Assembly (NCBI RefSeq): GCF_028610705.1
Contig: NZ_JAQQWT010000002.1
Span: 62,001 to 126,000, forward strand
DNA: 64,000 nt
Reading direction: 5' to 3'
Origin: Halalkalibacter alkalisediminis
GTDB taxonomy: Bacteria; Bacillota; Bacilli; Bacillales; Bacillaceae_D
The notes under the pieces were generated by a model, which saw only the letters and a list, made by a program, of their open reading frames with translations, made no database searches and had not been told where the DNA came from. Shown here piece after piece: positions 43,510-54,373 of this stretch. The position numbers and the translations under genes were made by a program. Every line of letters begins with the position of its first letter. The stretch's first letter is position 1.

Positions 43510-44829
43510 ATGGCACGAATAACAGAATGGCAGCCGGAAAATCAAGAATTTTGGGAAAGAGAAGGAAAGCGACACGCAAGAAGAAATCTATGGATCTCTG
43601 TACCGACGCTAATGCTCGCCTTTATTGTTTGGCAAATTTGGTCAGTAGTCGCCGTTCGTTTAAATGACATAGGCTTTCAATTTACGGATGAGCAATTATT
43701 TACGTTGGCTGCAACACCAGGTTTAGTTGGTGCGTCATTACGATTTATTTATACATTTGCAGTTGGTAAATTTGGAGGACGGAACTGGGTCGTCTTTTCA
43801 ACGGGAGTATTATTGATTCCAACACTAGGAATTGGATTTGCTGTACAAAATCCAGATACACCGTACTGGGTTATGCTAACTCTTGCTGCTCTTTGTGGTT
43901 TAGGTGGAGGGAACTTCTCTTCTGCTCTAGCAAACATTAGTTTCTTTTTCCCGAAAAAAGAAAAAGGAACCGCTCTTGGTGTAAACGGTGGTTTAGGAAA
44001 TATGGGGGTATCAGTCGTTCAATTTGTAACACCGCTTATCATTACAGTTGGAACATTTGCCTTTATTGGTGGCGAAGCTCAAGTACTACCAGATGGACAA
44101 GAAATTTGGCTTCACAACGCCGCATTTATTTGGGTCATTCCGATTATTATTATGACTATTGTTGCTTATTTTGGAATGGATAACCTTCCAACTGCAAAAC
44201 AATCTGTCAAAGATCAATTTATTATTGTAAAACGTAAACACACTTGGATCATGACGATTTTATATGTAGCAACATTCGGTTCATTTATTGGGTACGGAGC
44301 GGCTTTCCCACTTTTATTAAGATCGCAATTTCCTGAATATGTCGCATTAGCCTTTTTAGGAGCCTTTTTAGCTGCGGCTTTCAGACCTGTGGGAGGTTGG
44401 GTTTCTGATAAATTTGGCGGAGCACGAGTGACTTCTTATGTTTTAGCAGCTATGAGCCTTGGAGCCCTATCTGTTATCTACTTTATTGGGCAACAACATT
44501 TTATCGGTTTCTTACTTTCTTTCTTACTTTTATTTATTGCTGCGGGGATGGGATCTGGATCCACTTTCCAAATGATACCAATCATCTTTCCAGTTAAAGA
44601 AGCGGCACCTGTTCTTGGATTTACCGCAGCCTTTGCTGCTTATGGATCTTTCTTTATCCCTAAGCTATTCGGATGGTCTGTTTCAAATACTGGAACTCCA
44701 ATAACCGCGTTATATTTCTTTATTGGATTCTATGTCATTTCAATTGTGCTCAACTGGTATTACTATCAACGTAAAAATGCAGAGGTCAAATGTGATGAAG
44801 CTGTTACTGGTGTGAAAAAAGCTTCATAA
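43510..44829 (+). CDS. narK: Nitrate/nitrite transporter NarK (MFS)
   Basis: Imports nitrate or exports nitrite across the membrane. Seen: 439 residues, 12 TM segments; nitrate signature GLGGGNFSSALANISFFFPK and the second glycine-rich motif AAGMGSGSTFQMIPIIFP, as in the NNP family. Start: ATG at 43510, GGGGG 7 nt upstream; the frame is open from 43447, within the promoter. Divergent from nirBD; each has its own Fnr box. Ends in a perfect 13-bp hairpin overlapping the stop codon, then a second strong terminator. Confidence 0.95.
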   Translation: MARITEWQPENQEFWEREGKRHARRNLWISVPTLMLAFIVWQIWSVVAVRLNDIGFQFTDEQLFTLAATPGLVGASLRFIYTFAVGKFGGRNWVVFSTGVLLIPTLGIGFAVQNPDTPYWVMLTLAALCGLGGGNFSSALANISFFFPKKEKGTALGVNGGLGNMGVSVVQFVTPLIITVGTFAFIGGEAQVLPDGQEIWLHNAAFIWVIPIIIMTIVAYFGMDNLPTAKQSVKDQFIIVKRKHTWIMTILYVATFGSFIGYGAAFPLLLRSQFPEYVALAFLGAFLAAAFRPVGGWVSDKFGGARVTSYVLAAMSLGALSVIYFIGQQHFIGFLLSFLLLFIAAGMGSGSTFQMIPIIFPVKEAAPVLGFTAAFAAYGSFFIPKLFGWSVSNTGTPITALYFFIGFYVISIVLNWYYYQRKNAEVKCDEAVTGVKKAS

Positions 44830-44916
44830 ATGACTCTTCTCATTTATGAAGCTAAGCAAATGAAGAAAAAAGACTCAAGAGGTATAAAAGAATGAACTGT
44901 ACTCTTGAGTCTTTTT
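44819..44916 (+). terminator. Double terminator of narK
   Basis: First hairpin GCTTCATAAATGA-ctcttc-TCATTTATGAAGC (44820-44852) includes the TAA stop codon. Second: AAAAAGACTCAAGAG...CTCTTGAGTCTTTTT (44866-44916) with a T-tract. Confidence 0.88.
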
Positions 44917-44939
44917 ATATACGTTGAAATAAAAAAAGA

Positions 44940-45300
44940 CACTCACCGTATCCATCTATTTCCAGATGATCTTTTTGGATAAAACGAAGCGTGGCAGAAT
45001 TTAACAATAACGGGGGCCAACCAACAATCGCGCAAAACATACGCTAAGCAAATTTCGACATGAAGAAAGCCGGAGTAAATTTTAAAATATGGTTTTTATT
45101 TTCATTCATTAATTGTTTCAATGTTTTCTTTTCACTCGTTTTCCCCATCTCGTTAAATAACCTATATTCTCTTTCTAGATCACTAATCTTCCTTAGGCAT
45201 TCTTGGGATATCCAAATACCCTTCTTTGTTGACAAACCTTTTTCTAATCGGAACAGCAGAAAAATCAAAATATCTTCCATCCTTATCTGGTTCTGAAAAA
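44940..45300 (-). pseudogene. Unidentified decayed gene
   Basis: Minus-strand reading in two frames gives [36 protein letters not shown] and, one base shifted, [20 protein letters not shown] then KTLKQLMNENKNHILKFTPA. It continues toward 44940 as RDCWLAPVIVKFCHASF or similar. Protein-like in parts but frameshifted and without a start. Family not recognised. Confidence 0.4.
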
Positions 45301-45420
45301 GGATCGATCAACAAAGATGTATAACATATATATAAATCTTACTAAAAATTGATTTAAATTTTCTTGAAAAGTATTGGTCTTTAATACATTCATTTATTCC
45401 ACTCCAATAATATGTAATAG

Positions 45421-46240
45421 TTAAACTTCTATAAAAGCTTTACCTTGTGCCACTATTCCAACAGACCCTTCAATCTTAAGACTTTCCAACTCTTCGTCAT
45501 AACAGCTAGCAATTACATTAATAATCCCACCAGGCTGCCTTATTTTCGCAACAATCTCTCCTTTATTTTTCCATGAAAGATACGCTCCTAAGGAGGCTGT
45601 ACCTGAACCACACCCCCTTTGCCATATCAAACTATCTAGATGTGGGACATAAATGAGGGGAGCCAATTCATCAGATTTCGTTTTATACAATAAAATGCCG
45701 ATCAAGTTAGTACCTAAAGTGACTCCTAGCAACTTTGCTAATGATTCTGCTTTTTCTCTTATTGACTTATCAAATTCCTCCACTTCTATCACAATATGTA
45801 TGAACCCCTGGTATCTCACTATGATTATATTTAAATCACTGCCATCATACTTTATTATTCTCTGTTCTATCTTTTTTGGGGTAGGCATAGTTACTTGGTA
45901 TTAATATTCATCTATATTTCTTTTCACTTGACCCATTATTAATTGATATGTACCTGATCCTTCTAATAAGACTTCCGTCATTTCATTTTGCTTTAGTCCT
46001 TTTTTATACGCAATAAAAGCTGCCAACGCCATACAAGCATCTCCAGCCAACTGTAGATGTGCAGCAGCTTTATTATTTGTAGGTTTTTCTATAAAAGCCT
46101 ACTTGTTCAGCATGCACGCTGTCATATGACATAATTTTTGAAGCAACGTGCTTATACTCCTCAACTGAATAATTAGTTTTAACAAGAATTGTCATATTTT
46201 GTGTTGGATTACATTTAATAAAATTTACTTCCTGTTTCAT
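45421..46240 (-). pseudogene. cntK: Broken staphylopine-type histidine racemase
   Basis: DapF-fold racemase of metallophore synthesis. From ATG at 46240: VNFIKCNPTQNMTILVKTNY (compare NPSGNMTILV of CntK), AEQVGF, a one-base frameshift near 46094, IEKPTNNKAAAHLQLAGDAC (catalytic Cys 1), MTEVLLEGSGTYQLIMGQVK, an in-frame TAA at 45901-45903, YQVTMPTPKKIEQR, IYVPHLDSLIWQRGCGSGTA (catalytic Cys 2), QPGGIINVIAS and GIVAQGKAFIEV. Both catalytic Cys are kept. A Zur box lies upstream. cntL and cntM are not in the window. The distal 155 codons remain open from an internal ATG at 45888. Confidence 0.85.
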
Positions 46241-46280
46241 CACAACTATCCTTTACCTTTATTTTTCTTCAAATGAAATA

Positions 46281-46300
46281 AAACGTAATGATTACGATTT
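46281..46300 (-). promoter_or_regulatory. Zur box upstream of cntK
   Basis: AAACGTAATGATTACGATTT contains a perfect CGTAAT-g-ATTACG dyad, the Bacillus Zur consensus core, 41 bases upstream of the cntK start. Confidence 0.85.
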
Positions 46301-47217
46301 GATTATTACTAAATGAATTATAGCATGCTAATGTTGGATACTGTCAATATTTTCTATTTTTTATGATAGTGAAATCTAATGTCGTATAAAGATATCCGAT
46401 ATTTAGTTATCTATTCACTACCTTAGAGATAAAATTAACCTACTAGACGTGGTAAAGTCAGGGAGTTAAGTACCAAGTATTTCTCCCAAAAGAAAATTGT
46501 AAAAAAACTCATCAATTTCTGAACACGTAAAAATTAAAATAGTTTTCTAGTTTTCTATTTACTATAAGTGTTCAAAAACTCTGTAAATAAATCTATGTTT
46601 AGATATTACCCCTAACAGTAAGTTATGTTACGACAAAACAGAAAAATTAAAAACAAGAGGAGAAATTAATGAAGGTAGGTAGGATATGCGCGTGTTTCAA
46701 CAGGTGTTCAAAATCTAGATTTACAATTGGATGCTCTTAGGGAACATGGTTGCAAAGAAATTTTCACAGATAAAATTAGTGGTACCAAACATAAAAGGCA
46801 AATATTGGAAGGGGCCCTTCGATTTGTACGCTCTGGTGATACGATAGTAGTTTGACGCTTAGATCGATTAGGGAGAAATATGGCATTTAATTAAAATTGT
46901 GAATGACCTTAATGATCGAGGCATTAGTTTCCATAGTCTTCAGAAAAATAGTACGATGGACAAGGCCAGTGCAACAGGAAAACCTATGTTTCATCTTTCT
47001 CCCCCCTACCGTTTGGCTACGCCCTTCACACGCTTGAAGAGGGAGTTTTCTCGCCTATTTTAGATAAAATTGCAGATAAAAGTCGGTTCGCTTTTATATT
47101 TAGAGTATCGCTGATCAGGATCATTATTGATAAAAACTTATTCATCCTTCGTCTTCAATCATTCTTCGCTTTATAAGACTTATCGTTTGCATGAACACTC
47201 CAAACAACATACTCAAA
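46301..47217. other. Gap with a dead serine recombinase
   Basis: Apart from the recombinase remnant at 46669-46999 no gene is visible. The remainder (46301-46660 and 47000-47217) is AT-rich and unassigned. Confidence 0.5.
46669..46999 (+). pseudogene. Truncated resolvase/invertase-type serine recombinase
   Basis: GAGG precedes ATG at 46669. Frames give YARVSTGVQNLDLQLDALRE (catalytic Ser in RVST), IFTDKISGTKHKR, LRFVRSGDTIVV, an in-frame TGA, RLDRLGRNM, then disrupted VNDLNDRGISFHSLQ and ATGKPMFHLS. The C-terminal part and helix-turn-helix are missing. Similar to Tn3-type resolvases; no res site or transposase is adjacent. Confidence 0.88.
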
Positions 47218-47218
47218 A

Positions 47219-47242
47219 GACGACTATGATTCCATAATCGTC
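47219..47242 (-). terminator. DEAD-box helicase gene terminator
   Basis: Minus strand GACGATTATG-gaat-CATAGTCGTC then TTTTGAG; one G-T pair; 11 bases after the stop. Confidence 0.8.
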
Positions 47243-47253
47243 CTCGAAAATTG

Positions 47254-48699
47254 TTATTTTATTGCCTTACTCACTTTTAATTTCTTTCCTTTAATGGTTG
47301 TGTTCTCCATTGCTTGTAACACTAACGAGCCTTTTCCGTTAAGAATATCGACGTAGGTCAGTGTATCTTGAATGGTGATAATGCCAATATCCTCTGCGGT
47401 TACACCAGGAATTTTAGCAATCGTTCCGACAAAGTCGACTGCTCGAATTTTCTTCTTCTTACCTCCCGTAAAGTGGAGTTTCATAATATCTTGGTTAATC
47501 CGAGCGGTTTTGTTATTTTTCACGACTCGGCGACCACTAATTTTCTCATCAAAAACAGCTTGGTTACTTACGACTTCTTCATACTTTGGAATATCCATAG
47601 CAGAAATGTTAAAGCCAATATATCTCTCAATCGCCTTCATGTATTTCTCTTCATTTGGTGTTAAGAAGGTGATGGCTTTACCTGCGTTACCCGCACGTCC
47701 GGTTCTTCCCGTACGATGAACGTAACTTTCTTTTTCCAATGGGACGTCATAATTAATAACAAGTGTGACATTATCAATATCAATTCCTCTTGCAGCTACA
47801 TCAGTTGCGACAAGGTAACGGAAATTCCCTGTTTTGAATCCGTTCATAACGGCAAAACGGTCTTCTTGTTCTAATCCGCCATGAAGTCTTTCGCAAGAAT
47901 AATTGGCTTCTTCTAACTCATTGAACACGAAATTAACGTGCTCTTTTGTATTACAGAAAATGATACAGCTGTCTGGATTCTCAACAACCGTTAGATCTTT
48001 GAGCAAAGCAATCTTGCCTTCTTCTCTAATTTCCACTAAACGATGATCAATTAAACTGGTTGTCAATCCTGTAGAAGCGATTTCGATATGAATCGGCTCT
48101 TTCATGTATTTATGGCAAAGCGTTTCTACATCTTTAGGCAATGTAGCAGAGAAAACCATCGTGATTCTGTCTTCAGGAAGTTGTTTTATAATCGACTCAA
48201 CGTCATTGATAAATCCCATATTCAACATTTCATCTGCTTCATCAATAATGAGGTATTTAATTTCATCTAACGCTAGCGTTTCTCTTTCAATATGGTCCAT
48301 CACACGTCCTGGAGTACCGACTACGACATGAGTTTTCTGTTTTAATTCTTCTTTCTGTTTCGAGAATGGCTCTTTGCCGTAGACGGCTAACGCTTTAATT
48401 CGCTTAAATCGACCAATATTCGTTATATCTTCTCGAACCTGAACAGCAAGTTCGCGTGTTGGCGAAAGGATTAAAGCTTGCGGTTTTTTCTCCTCCCATG
48501 AAACCATTTCACATATAGGAATGGCAAAAGCAGCCGTTTTACCGCTACCTGTTTGAGATTTGACAATCAAATCTTGATGATTCATTGCTTTTGGAATTAC
48601 TTCACCTTGAACCTCTGTCGGAGTATCATATTTCAAAACAGTAAGGGCCCTTCTTAATTCTTCGCTTAACTGATAATCGTTAAAACTTCTTTCATCCAT
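47254..48699 (-). CDS. dbpA: DEAD-box RNA helicase DbpA/YxiN
   Basis: ATP-dependent RNA helicase for 50S ribosome assembly. Seen: 481 residues; Q-motif ([11 protein letters not shown]...TPTEVQ), [54 protein letters not shown]-terminal DbpA RNA-binding domain (about residues 405-481: [16 protein letters not shown] and [19 protein letters not shown]). Known: this domain binds hairpin 92 of 23S rRNA. Full length compared with YxiN (479). Monocistronic. Confidence 0.94.
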   Translation of the reverse strand: MDERSFNDYQLSEELRRALTVLKYDTPTEVQGEVIPKAMNHQDLIVKSQTGSGKTAAFAIPICEMVSWEEKKPQALILSPTRELAVQVREDITNIGRFKRIKALAVYGKEPFSKQKEELKQKTHVVVGTPGRVMDHIERETLALDEIKYLIIDEADEMLNMGFINDVESIIKQLPEDRITMVFSATLPKDVETLCHKYMKEPIHIEIASTGLTTSLIDHRLVEIREEGKIALLKDLTVVENPDSCIIFCNTKEHVNFVFNELEEANYSCERLHGGLEQEDRFAVMNGFKTGNFRYLVATDVAARGIDIDNVTLVINYDVPLEKESYVHRTGRTGRAGNAGKAITFLTPNEEKYMKAIERYIGFNISAMDIPKYEEVVSNQAVFDEKISGRRVVKNNKTARINQDIMKLHFTGGKKKKIRAVDFVGTIAKIPGVTAEDIGIITIQDTLTYVDILNGKGSLVLQAMENTTIKGKKLKVSKAIK

Positions 48700-49000
48700 G
48701 TGCTAACCTCGTTTTTTTGTATTATTCGTTTTATAGATAGGATTTCTCATAAAGAAATATCATATGCAAAATCGGAATATGTTCATTATACTTCATCTAG
48801 CAAGTAAATTGACTTTTATATGAAAAGAATTAGGGCTCTTGCTAGTGAAACTAGTTTGAATAAACCCCCCCTTCCATCAGATTTGATTTGATAGTATAAT
48901 GAACAAATTCGTTTTAGTAAAATGCAGGTAAAGTTTCTTGAAAACAAAGGAAACGTTAGGTATTCTTAATATACAAGATTGATTTAAGGAAGTGTCTAGT

Positions 49001-49708
49001 ATGCGTATTAATAAATATATTAGCGAGTCTGGGAAAACATCTAGACGCGCGGCAGATAAGTTAATTAATGAAGGAAGAGTTATGATTAATGGAAGAAAGG
49101 CCAAAGTAGGTGATCAAGTAGAGCCTGGAGATGATGTTGTAGTCAACGGAAGCCCCATTCGAATCGCAAGAAACAATGTCTATCTTGCCTTGAATAAACC
49201 AATAGGCATCACCAGTACAACGGAGAAAAATGTAAAAGGGAATATTGTTGATTTAGTTAATCATCCATTACGAGTTTTTAATATTGGACGACTTGATAAA
49301 GAATCAGATGGTTTAATTCTCCTCACTAACGATGGTGACATTGTTAACGAAATTTTGCGAGCGGAAAACAATCATGAGAAAGAATATATTGTTTCAGTAG
49401 ACAAGCCGATCACAGATGATTTTATTAAGAAAATGTCCGAAGGGGTACATATTTTAGGGACCAAAACCCTTCCATGTGAAGTCGTCAAGCTTTCAAAATT
49501 TGTGTTTCAAATTACATTGACGCAAGGATTAAATCGACAAATTCGCCGTATGTGCGAGGCACTCGGATATGAGGTGTATCGACTGCAGCGGACTCGAATA
49601 ATGAACATTCATTTAGGAAATCTCCCTGTTGGACAATGGAGAGATCTTACGAAGAAAGAAAAGAATCAGTTATTCAGAGATTTAAATTACGAACCTAAAG
49701 AATGGTAA
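49001..49708 (+). CDS. rluF: 23S rRNA pseudouridine synthase RluF-type
   Basis: Converts uridine to pseudouridine in rRNA. Seen: 235 residues; N-terminal S4 RNA-binding domain ([20 protein letters not shown] through PGDDVVVNG), catalytic motif [17 protein letters not shown] with the essential Asp, [10 protein letters not shown], and [18 protein letters not shown]. Belongs to the RsuA/RluB/E/F group; assignment to RluF rather than RluB is from the RTRI(M)NI and [11 protein letters not shown] pattern. Start: ATG at 49001 with AAGGAAG 8 nt upstream, not 48992. Terminator shared with fabF. Confidence 0.9.
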   Translation: MRINKYISESGKTSRRAADKLINEGRVMINGRKAKVGDQVEPGDDVVVNGSPIRIARNNVYLALNKPIGITSTTEKNVKGNIVDLVNHPLRVFNIGRLDKESDGLILLTNDGDIVNEILRAENNHEKEYIVSVDKPITDDFIKKMSEGVHILGTKTLPCEVVKLSKFVFQITLTQGLNRQIRRMCEALGYEVYRLQRTRIMNIHLGNLPVGQWRDLTKKEKNQLFRDLNYEPKEW

Positions 49709-49712
49709 AACC

Positions 49713-49757
49713 AAAAGAGGGTGGGAGCACACTTAAGGTCTCCCATCCTCTTTTTTT
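49713..49757. terminator. Bidirectional terminator, rluF and fabF
   Basis: AAAAGAGGGTGGGAG-(12 nt)-CTCCCATCCTCTTTTTTT; long GC-rich stem with T-tracts on both strands. Confidence 0.92.
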
Positions 49758-49765
49758 ATTTTAGC

Positions 49766-51001
49766 CTACATTTTTTTAAAAATCAGTGATACATTATGTC
49801 CGCCAAACCCTAAAGAGTTCGATAAAACAACATCCACATCTTTTTCCCTAGCAACATTCGGTACATAGTCTAGATCAAGCTCCGCGTCTGGCGTCTCATA
49901 ATTAATGGTAGGAGGAACGACACCATCTTGAATAGCTAGTAGAGAAAAAATCGCTTCAATCGCACCAGCTGCACCGAGTAAATGCCCCGTCATTGATTTG
50001 GTTGAACTGACAGGAATAGAATAAGCAGATTCCCCAAATACTTCTTTAATCGCAACCGTTTCGTATAAATCATTATAATGGGTGCTTGTACCATGAGCAT
50101 TAATATAATCAACTTGATCCACTGAAACATTCGCACCCTTTAATGCCAGCTTCATCGCACGTTGACCACCTTCGCCGTTAGGGGCTGGAGTTGTAATATG
50201 ATACGCATCTCCAGTAGCTCCGTAGCCAACCATTTCTCCGTAAATATCAGCACCTCTAGCAAGTGCGTGATCTAATTCTTCAAGAATTAAAACACCTGCT
50301 CCTTCTCCGATCACGAAACCATCACGATTTTGATCAAATGGGCGACTTGCCGTGTTAGGATCAGGATTAGTGGAAAGAGCTGTCATGTTTGAAAAACCAG
50401 CAATCGTCATATCCGTAATTGCAGCTTCTGTCCCCCCTGTAATCATCGCGTCCATTTCCCCGTTTTGGATGACGCGAAATGCATCACCAATCGAATTCGC
50501 TCCTGAAGCACAGGCTGTGACAGAACAGTTATTAATCCCTTTTGCCCCAAGTTCAATGGAAACTCGGCCCGAAGCCATATCCGGAATTAACATCGGAATA
50601 ATAAAAGGACTCACTCGTTTCGGTCCTTTGTCTAAGAAACGCTTGTGCTGTTCCTCAAATGCATCCAATCCCCCAATTCCAGATCCAATCCATACCCCGA
50701 TTCTTTCAGGGTCAATTTGTTCTCCAATTTGAAGGTCTGCATCCTTTATCGCCATTTTACTGGCCGCAATCGCTAATTGAGTAAAGCGTGCCATTCTACG
50801 TGCTTCTTTTGGGTCCATGAAATCAGCTGGATTAAAATCCTTGACTTCTCCTGCTACTTTCACATTAAATTGGTCAGCATCTAATCTAGTAAGAGGACCA
50901 ATTCCCGAAATTCCTTTTTTTACATTCTCCCAAGTTGTTTGAATATCATTTCCTAATGGAGTTACAGCACCAATTCCTGTAATGACGACACGTTTCTTCA
51001 T
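49766..51001 (-). CDS. fabF: 3-oxoacyl-ACP synthase II
   Basis: Condensing enzyme of fatty-acid elongation. Seen: 411 residues; catalytic Cys in [15 protein letters not shown] (near residue 163), His in [11 protein letters not shown] and His in [15 protein letters not shown], and C-terminal [14 protein letters not shown]. Full length. Second gene of fabH-fabF, 26-base gap; ribosome site AGGAGA before ATG. Under FapR control through the box upstream of fabH. Confidence 0.96.
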   Translation of the reverse strand: MKKRVVITGIGAVTPLGNDIQTTWENVKKGISGIGPLTRLDADQFNVKVAGEVKDFNPADFMDPKEARRMARFTQLAIAASKMAIKDADLQIGEQIDPERIGVWIGSGIGGLDAFEEQHKRFLDKGPKRVSPFIIPMLIPDMASGRVSIELGAKGINNCSVTACASGANSIGDAFRVIQNGEMDAMITGGTEAAITDMTIAGFSNMTALSTNPDPNTASRPFDQNRDGFVIGEGAGVLILEELDHALARGADIYGEMVGYGATGDAYHITTPAPNGEGGQRAMKLALKGANVSVDQVDYINAHGTSTHYNDLYETVAIKEVFGESAYSIPVSSTKSMTGHLLGAAGAIEAIFSLLAIQDGVVPPTINYETPDAELDLDYVPNVAREKDVDVVLSNSLGFGGHNVSLIFKKM

Positions 51002-51027
51002 AATCGATCTCTCCTATCAAATGAATG

Positions 51028-51972
51028 TTATTTTCCCCATCTTAAACAAAGTGAACCCCAAGTTAAACCGCCACCAAATCCAACAATCACAACGACATCG
51101 TCGTCGTTAATTAACCCTTTTTCAATCTCAGTAAATAACGCTAATGGGATAGAAGCCGCTGAGGTATTTCCATGCTTCGTTACCGTTGTTGATACTTTTT
51201 CTTTATCTAAACCCAATCGTTCTCTCGCTGCATCAATGATGCGCATATTCGCTTGGTGTGGTACAAGAAAATCTACTTCATCTTTTGACAAACCTGCTTT
51301 TGTGACTACATTCATACAGGACTCAGGCATTTGTCTAACAGCAAATTTAAACACTTCACTACCATTCATCGTCACGTAGTTCGTCTGATTATCCACGAGA
51401 AGATGTTTTCCGCCTGTTCCATCTGCTCCTAATTCAAAAGAAAGAATTCCTTTACCTTCAGACACTTCACTCAAAACGACTGCCCCTGCTCCATCACCGA
51501 ACAGCACACATGTATTTCGGTCATTCCAATCTACAATTTTTGAAAATTTTTCACTTCCAATAACTAAAACATTCTTATATGTATTCGTTTCAATAAACTG
51601 TTTTCCTGTTACCAATGCGTAAACAAAACCAGAACATGCTGCACTTAAATCCATGGCTGGTGTATGTCTAATACCAAGTGCTTCTTGTACCATACAAGCA
51701 ACGGTTGGAAATACATAATCAGGCGTTGCCGTCGCAACTAGGATTAAATCAATATCTTCAGGATGAAGGGAAGCATCTGCAATCGCTTTTTCCGCTGCTC
51801 GTATCGCCATATGAGAAGTGTCCATATCACTACTTGCAATTCTACGTTCTTCAATTCCTGTTCTTGATCGAATCCATTGATCACTTGTTTGTACTGACTT
51901 CTCAAGATCGCTATTTGTCACAACTTGCTCTGGTACATAAGCGCCTATACCGACGATCCCCACACATTTCAT
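51028..51972 (-). CDS. fabH: 3-oxoacyl-ACP synthase III
   Basis: Starts fatty-acid synthesis by condensing acyl-CoA with malonyl-ACP. Seen: 314 residues; N-terminal [19 protein letters not shown]; active-site Cys in [13 protein letters not shown] near residue 112; His in [11 protein letters not shown]; Asn in [13 protein letters not shown]. Full length. Known: Bacillus FabH enzymes prefer branched primers. First gene of the fabHF operon, with a FapR site 21 bases before the ATG. Confidence 0.96.
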   Translation of the reverse strand: MKCVGIVGIGAYVPEQVVTNSDLEKSVQTSDQWIRSRTGIEERRIASSDMDTSHMAIRAAEKAIADASLHPEDIDLILVATATPDYVFPTVACMVQEALGIRHTPAMDLSAACSGFVYALVTGKQFIETNTYKNVLVIGSEKFSKIVDWNDRNTCVLFGDGAGAVVLSEVSEGKGILSFELGADGTGGKHLLVDNQTNYVTMNGSEVFKFAVRQMPESCMNVVTKAGLSKDEVDFLVPHQANMRIIDAARERLGLDKEKVSTTVTKHGNTSAASIPLALFTEIEKGLINDDDVVVIVGFGGGLTWGSLCLRWGK

Positions 51973-51992
51973 TTAATCACCCTAACTTATAA

Positions 51993-52011
51993 ATTATGAT
52001 CAGGTCATAAT
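51993..52011 (-). promoter_or_regulatory. FapR operator upstream of fabHF
   Basis: Minus strand ATTATGACCTGATCATAAT is a palindrome agreeing with the FapR consensus (TTA-nn-ACCTGAT-nn-TAA). Known: malonyl-CoA releases FapR. It overlaps the leader just before fabH. Confidence 0.85.
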
Positions 52012-52291
52012 ATCTCCTATAAAAATATATTACAGGAAAACACCGTAAAAATGAAGTTAAACTATAAAATAAGTAAATAGTTACATACAACCATAGAGCA
52101 TTCTCACGGTTATCCGATTTACTAAAATACCTTTCCTTTTTATATGAGGTTTTTATCTTCTAAAAAAACACACTACTGCTATCCTTCGATAAAAAAATGC
52201 TTGAACCTGCACCGTAATTACACTAATGTTAAATTGGGGATTGTTCATAAAATTCACATTATTCATTTAAGAAGCGAAAGGATGATTATCA
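52012..52291. other. Gap with fabH and rraA promoters
   Basis: No gene; AT-rich divergent promoter region. No further motif recognised. Confidence 0.5.
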
Positions 52292-52771
52292 ATGGAGTTT
52301 CATACTGCAGATCTTTGTGATGAACATCGTGAACGTGTAAAAGTAGCCGATTCTATCTTCACTTTGTACGGACAAAAAAGAGCTTTTTATGGACCTATTC
52401 ATACGGTTAAAGTTTTTGAGGATAACGTACTTGTGAAACAAGCATTAGAAACGATTCCTAAAGAGAGTGTGCTTGTCGTTGATGGCGGTGGCTCTAAGAA
52501 ATGTGCTCTCGTTGGAGACAATCTTGCTGAAATTGCGGTTAATCGCCAATTAGCTGGAGTGATTGTATTCGGTTGTATAAGAGATTGTGCCCAAATTAAT
52601 GAAATGAATATAGGGATTTATGCCCTTGGTACGAATCCGTTGAAAAGCATAAAACAAGGAAAAGGACTTGAGAATGTCCCTGTTCAATTTGCAGGAATAA
52701 ATTTTGAACCGGGTTCTTATTTATATGCAGATGAAGATGGGATCATCGTCGCTCGTGAACAGTTGGTCTAA
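52292..52771 (+). CDS. rraA: RraA-family protein
   Basis: Seen: 159 residues, intact; signature VLVVDGGGSKKCALVGDNLA (G-x-x-x-x-x-x-x-D/G-N), GVIVFGCIRDCAQINEM (R-D substrate/metal motif) and C-terminal LYADEDGIIVA. Known: the family includes RNase E inhibitor RraA of proteobacteria and HMG aldolase/oxaloacetate decarboxylases; Firmicutes usually lack RNase E, so a small-carbonyl lyase activity or an RNA-decay link are both possible. Start ATG with AAAGGATG upstream. Monocistronic. Confidence 0.88.
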   Translation: MEFHTADLCDEHRERVKVADSIFTLYGQKRAFYGPIHTVKVFEDNVLVKQALETIPKESVLVVDGGGSKKCALVGDNLAEIAVNRQLAGVIVFGCIRDCAQINEMNIGIYALGTNPLKSIKQGKGLENVPVQFAGINFEPGSYLYADEDGIIVAREQLV

Positions 52772-52783
52772 ATCCGATAAAAA

Positions 52784-52822
52784 GTATGTGAGGGTGGCCA
52801 GAATTCGACCACCCTCACATAC
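52784..52822. terminator. Bidirectional terminator after rraA
   Basis: GTATGTGAGGGTGG-(11 nt)-CCACCCTCACATAC, perfect 14-bp stem between convergent genes. Confidence 0.88.
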
Positions 52823-52824
52823 GT

Positions 52825-53577
52825 TTAACGAAGGCCTAAACTAGCAAGGCCTATCACAGCTAACTTTTCTTGACCTGCAACTGTCGGGTGGATATCACCC
52901 ACAAGGATATATTCGGCTTGATTTGTTCCTATGGCTTCAAAGGCATTAGCTAATAAGACATTTTCAAATTCTTCATTCAATTGGTACTGTGTCTCTAGAA
53001 TTTTTGCATTAACACCTGGTAATATGCTTGTATGCGCTAATCCATGTAATGGATGATAATGATGGAACGGATTATAGACATTATAGATCACAATGGGGGC
53101 TTCAGTAAGGCTACGAATTTCTTTTGTAATGTTTGAGATATTATCATAAATGGGACTTGTTTCAACGGCAAAATTTAGTTTTAGTAGAAATTCTGAAAAA
53201 TTACCATTACTCTCTAACTCTGCACGTGCAAGAGCTTGCAACAAATCATTATTACCGATCGTTAATGTAATATAATCTGCATGTCTAACCGCTTGACGAA
53301 ATTTTTGCTCGGATCTTAAAGCGTGGAGCATTTGATCACTTCTCCAACCAGGGATTGACAGGTTTCTAACTCTCAAATTAGCTTCTTCACCCATAACATT
53401 TGGGAATCCAAATTTAGAAGGCTCTTCATTATCTTCTCCAAGATTATACCCGTATGGGATTGAATCGCCCAATCCAAGCAAATGCTGTTTTGCCTGATCG
53501 CTTTTAGCATAGGCAACTGTTGAAAATACTAAACTAAAAATAAGTAGAATGAGTAATGATTTTAATAGTTTAACCAC
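52825..53577 (-). CDS. Secreted SGNH/GDSL-family esterase/lipase
   Basis: Exported hydrolase. Seen: 250 residues; signal peptide (VKLLKSLLILLIFSLVFSTV, cleavage near AYA-K); block I GLGDSIPYG with nucleophile Ser; block III TIGNNDLL; block V DIHPTVAG with Asp and His. Substrate unknown, likely a short-chain or phospholipid ester. Start: GTG at 53577 with GGGGGAG 5 nt upstream. Monocistronic; shares the terminator with rraA. Confidence 0.88.
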   Translation of the reverse strand: MVKLLKSLLILLIFSLVFSTVAYAKSDQAKQHLLGLGDSIPYGYNLGEDNEEPSKFGFPNVMGEEANLRVRNLSIPGWRSDQMLHALRSEQKFRQAVRHADYITLTIGNNDLLQALARAELESNGNFSEFLLKLNFAVETSPIYDNISNITKEIRSLTEAPIVIYNVYNPFHHYHPLHGLAHTSILPGVNAKILETQYQLNEEFENVLLANAFEAIGTNQAEYILVGDIHPTVAGQEKLAVIGLASLGLR

Positions 53578-53859
53578 AAGAACTCCCCCTCATCAATTGT
53601 AAGAGCTAACAAGTTTGAATTACATCGCGTTTTAAAAAGGAATCCTTCTTATTCTTTTTGGAAGAGACGGTCATCCCCTCCTTCCTACTATTTAGTTGTA
53701 CATAGGAATACGAAGCATGGGCGTTGTATGTAAATCATATACTTATCTTAACAGTCGTGCTTGCATCTGTTAAGATTTTTTGTGGACATAATCATAAGCT
53801 GACGCCCTATAAAAAACGTGGTTAAATGCGTTTTCTTTTGTAGGCGTATCTCCTATTTC
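53578..53859. other. Gap, no gene seen
   Basis: 282 bases between the esterase start and the phospholipase D-like remnant. No gene or motif recognised. Confidence 0.5.
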
Positions 53860-54345
53860 ATTTTAACACATGTTGAAGGATTTTCCCCTCCGTTAAAAGT
53901 TGGATATCGATATCTCCCATCTTATATATCTTTGCTTTGATAGATAGGAGCCTCCATCGGAAAAGTTAGCCACTGCCTGCTCAGAGTTTAAAATGTCTTG
54001 TATAATTTCCCCTTTTACTACAAAAGCAATATTCGAATTAAATCCACTTGCATTATGAGGATTAGCAGAGGTAATAAGGGCTTCCTATTCTGTAGCCATA
54101 GCTTTACGATGATTTCCTTTTAAGTTAAGCATCCTCAAGTATGACCCAAGCGTAACTTTTGCTCCATTCTTACTAAACGAATTTTGTAACCATCCTTCTC
54201 CCTCTGTTCCAAAGACATGTAAAAAAGCACGCCAAAAACCTGAATATAAGGGGTTAGCATCTCTTAAATGAGTTAGGTTTTCATAGTTCCTTCTTATTAT
54301 GAGTTCGTTCAGTTCATATAGAGTTCCGTATGAAGCAAAAATCAT
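53860..54345 (-). pseudogene. Truncated phospholipase D-like gene
   Basis: Minus strand reads THLRDANPLYSGFWRAFLHV, GSYLRMLNLKGNHRKAMATE (one HxK half-motif, N-H-R-K), an in-frame stop, ALITSANPHNASGFNSNIAF, VVKGEIIQDILNSEQAVANF and decaying text with further stops. This order (NPLYS, N-x-R-K, T-S-x-N-P-H) is that of a PLD-superfamily branch in Bacillus. N-terminal start region and C-terminal half are lost. Confidence 0.75.
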
Positions 54346-54373
54346 TCATGAAAAAGGGGAAAAGCTTAATAAA

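Noticed and set aside
45060-45296. 78-codon plus-strand ORF
   Set aside because: Antisense to a decayed coding stretch; hydrophobic shadow with no ribosome site.
50352-50732. 126-codon plus-strand ORF
   Set aside because: Antisense to fabF; a shadow.
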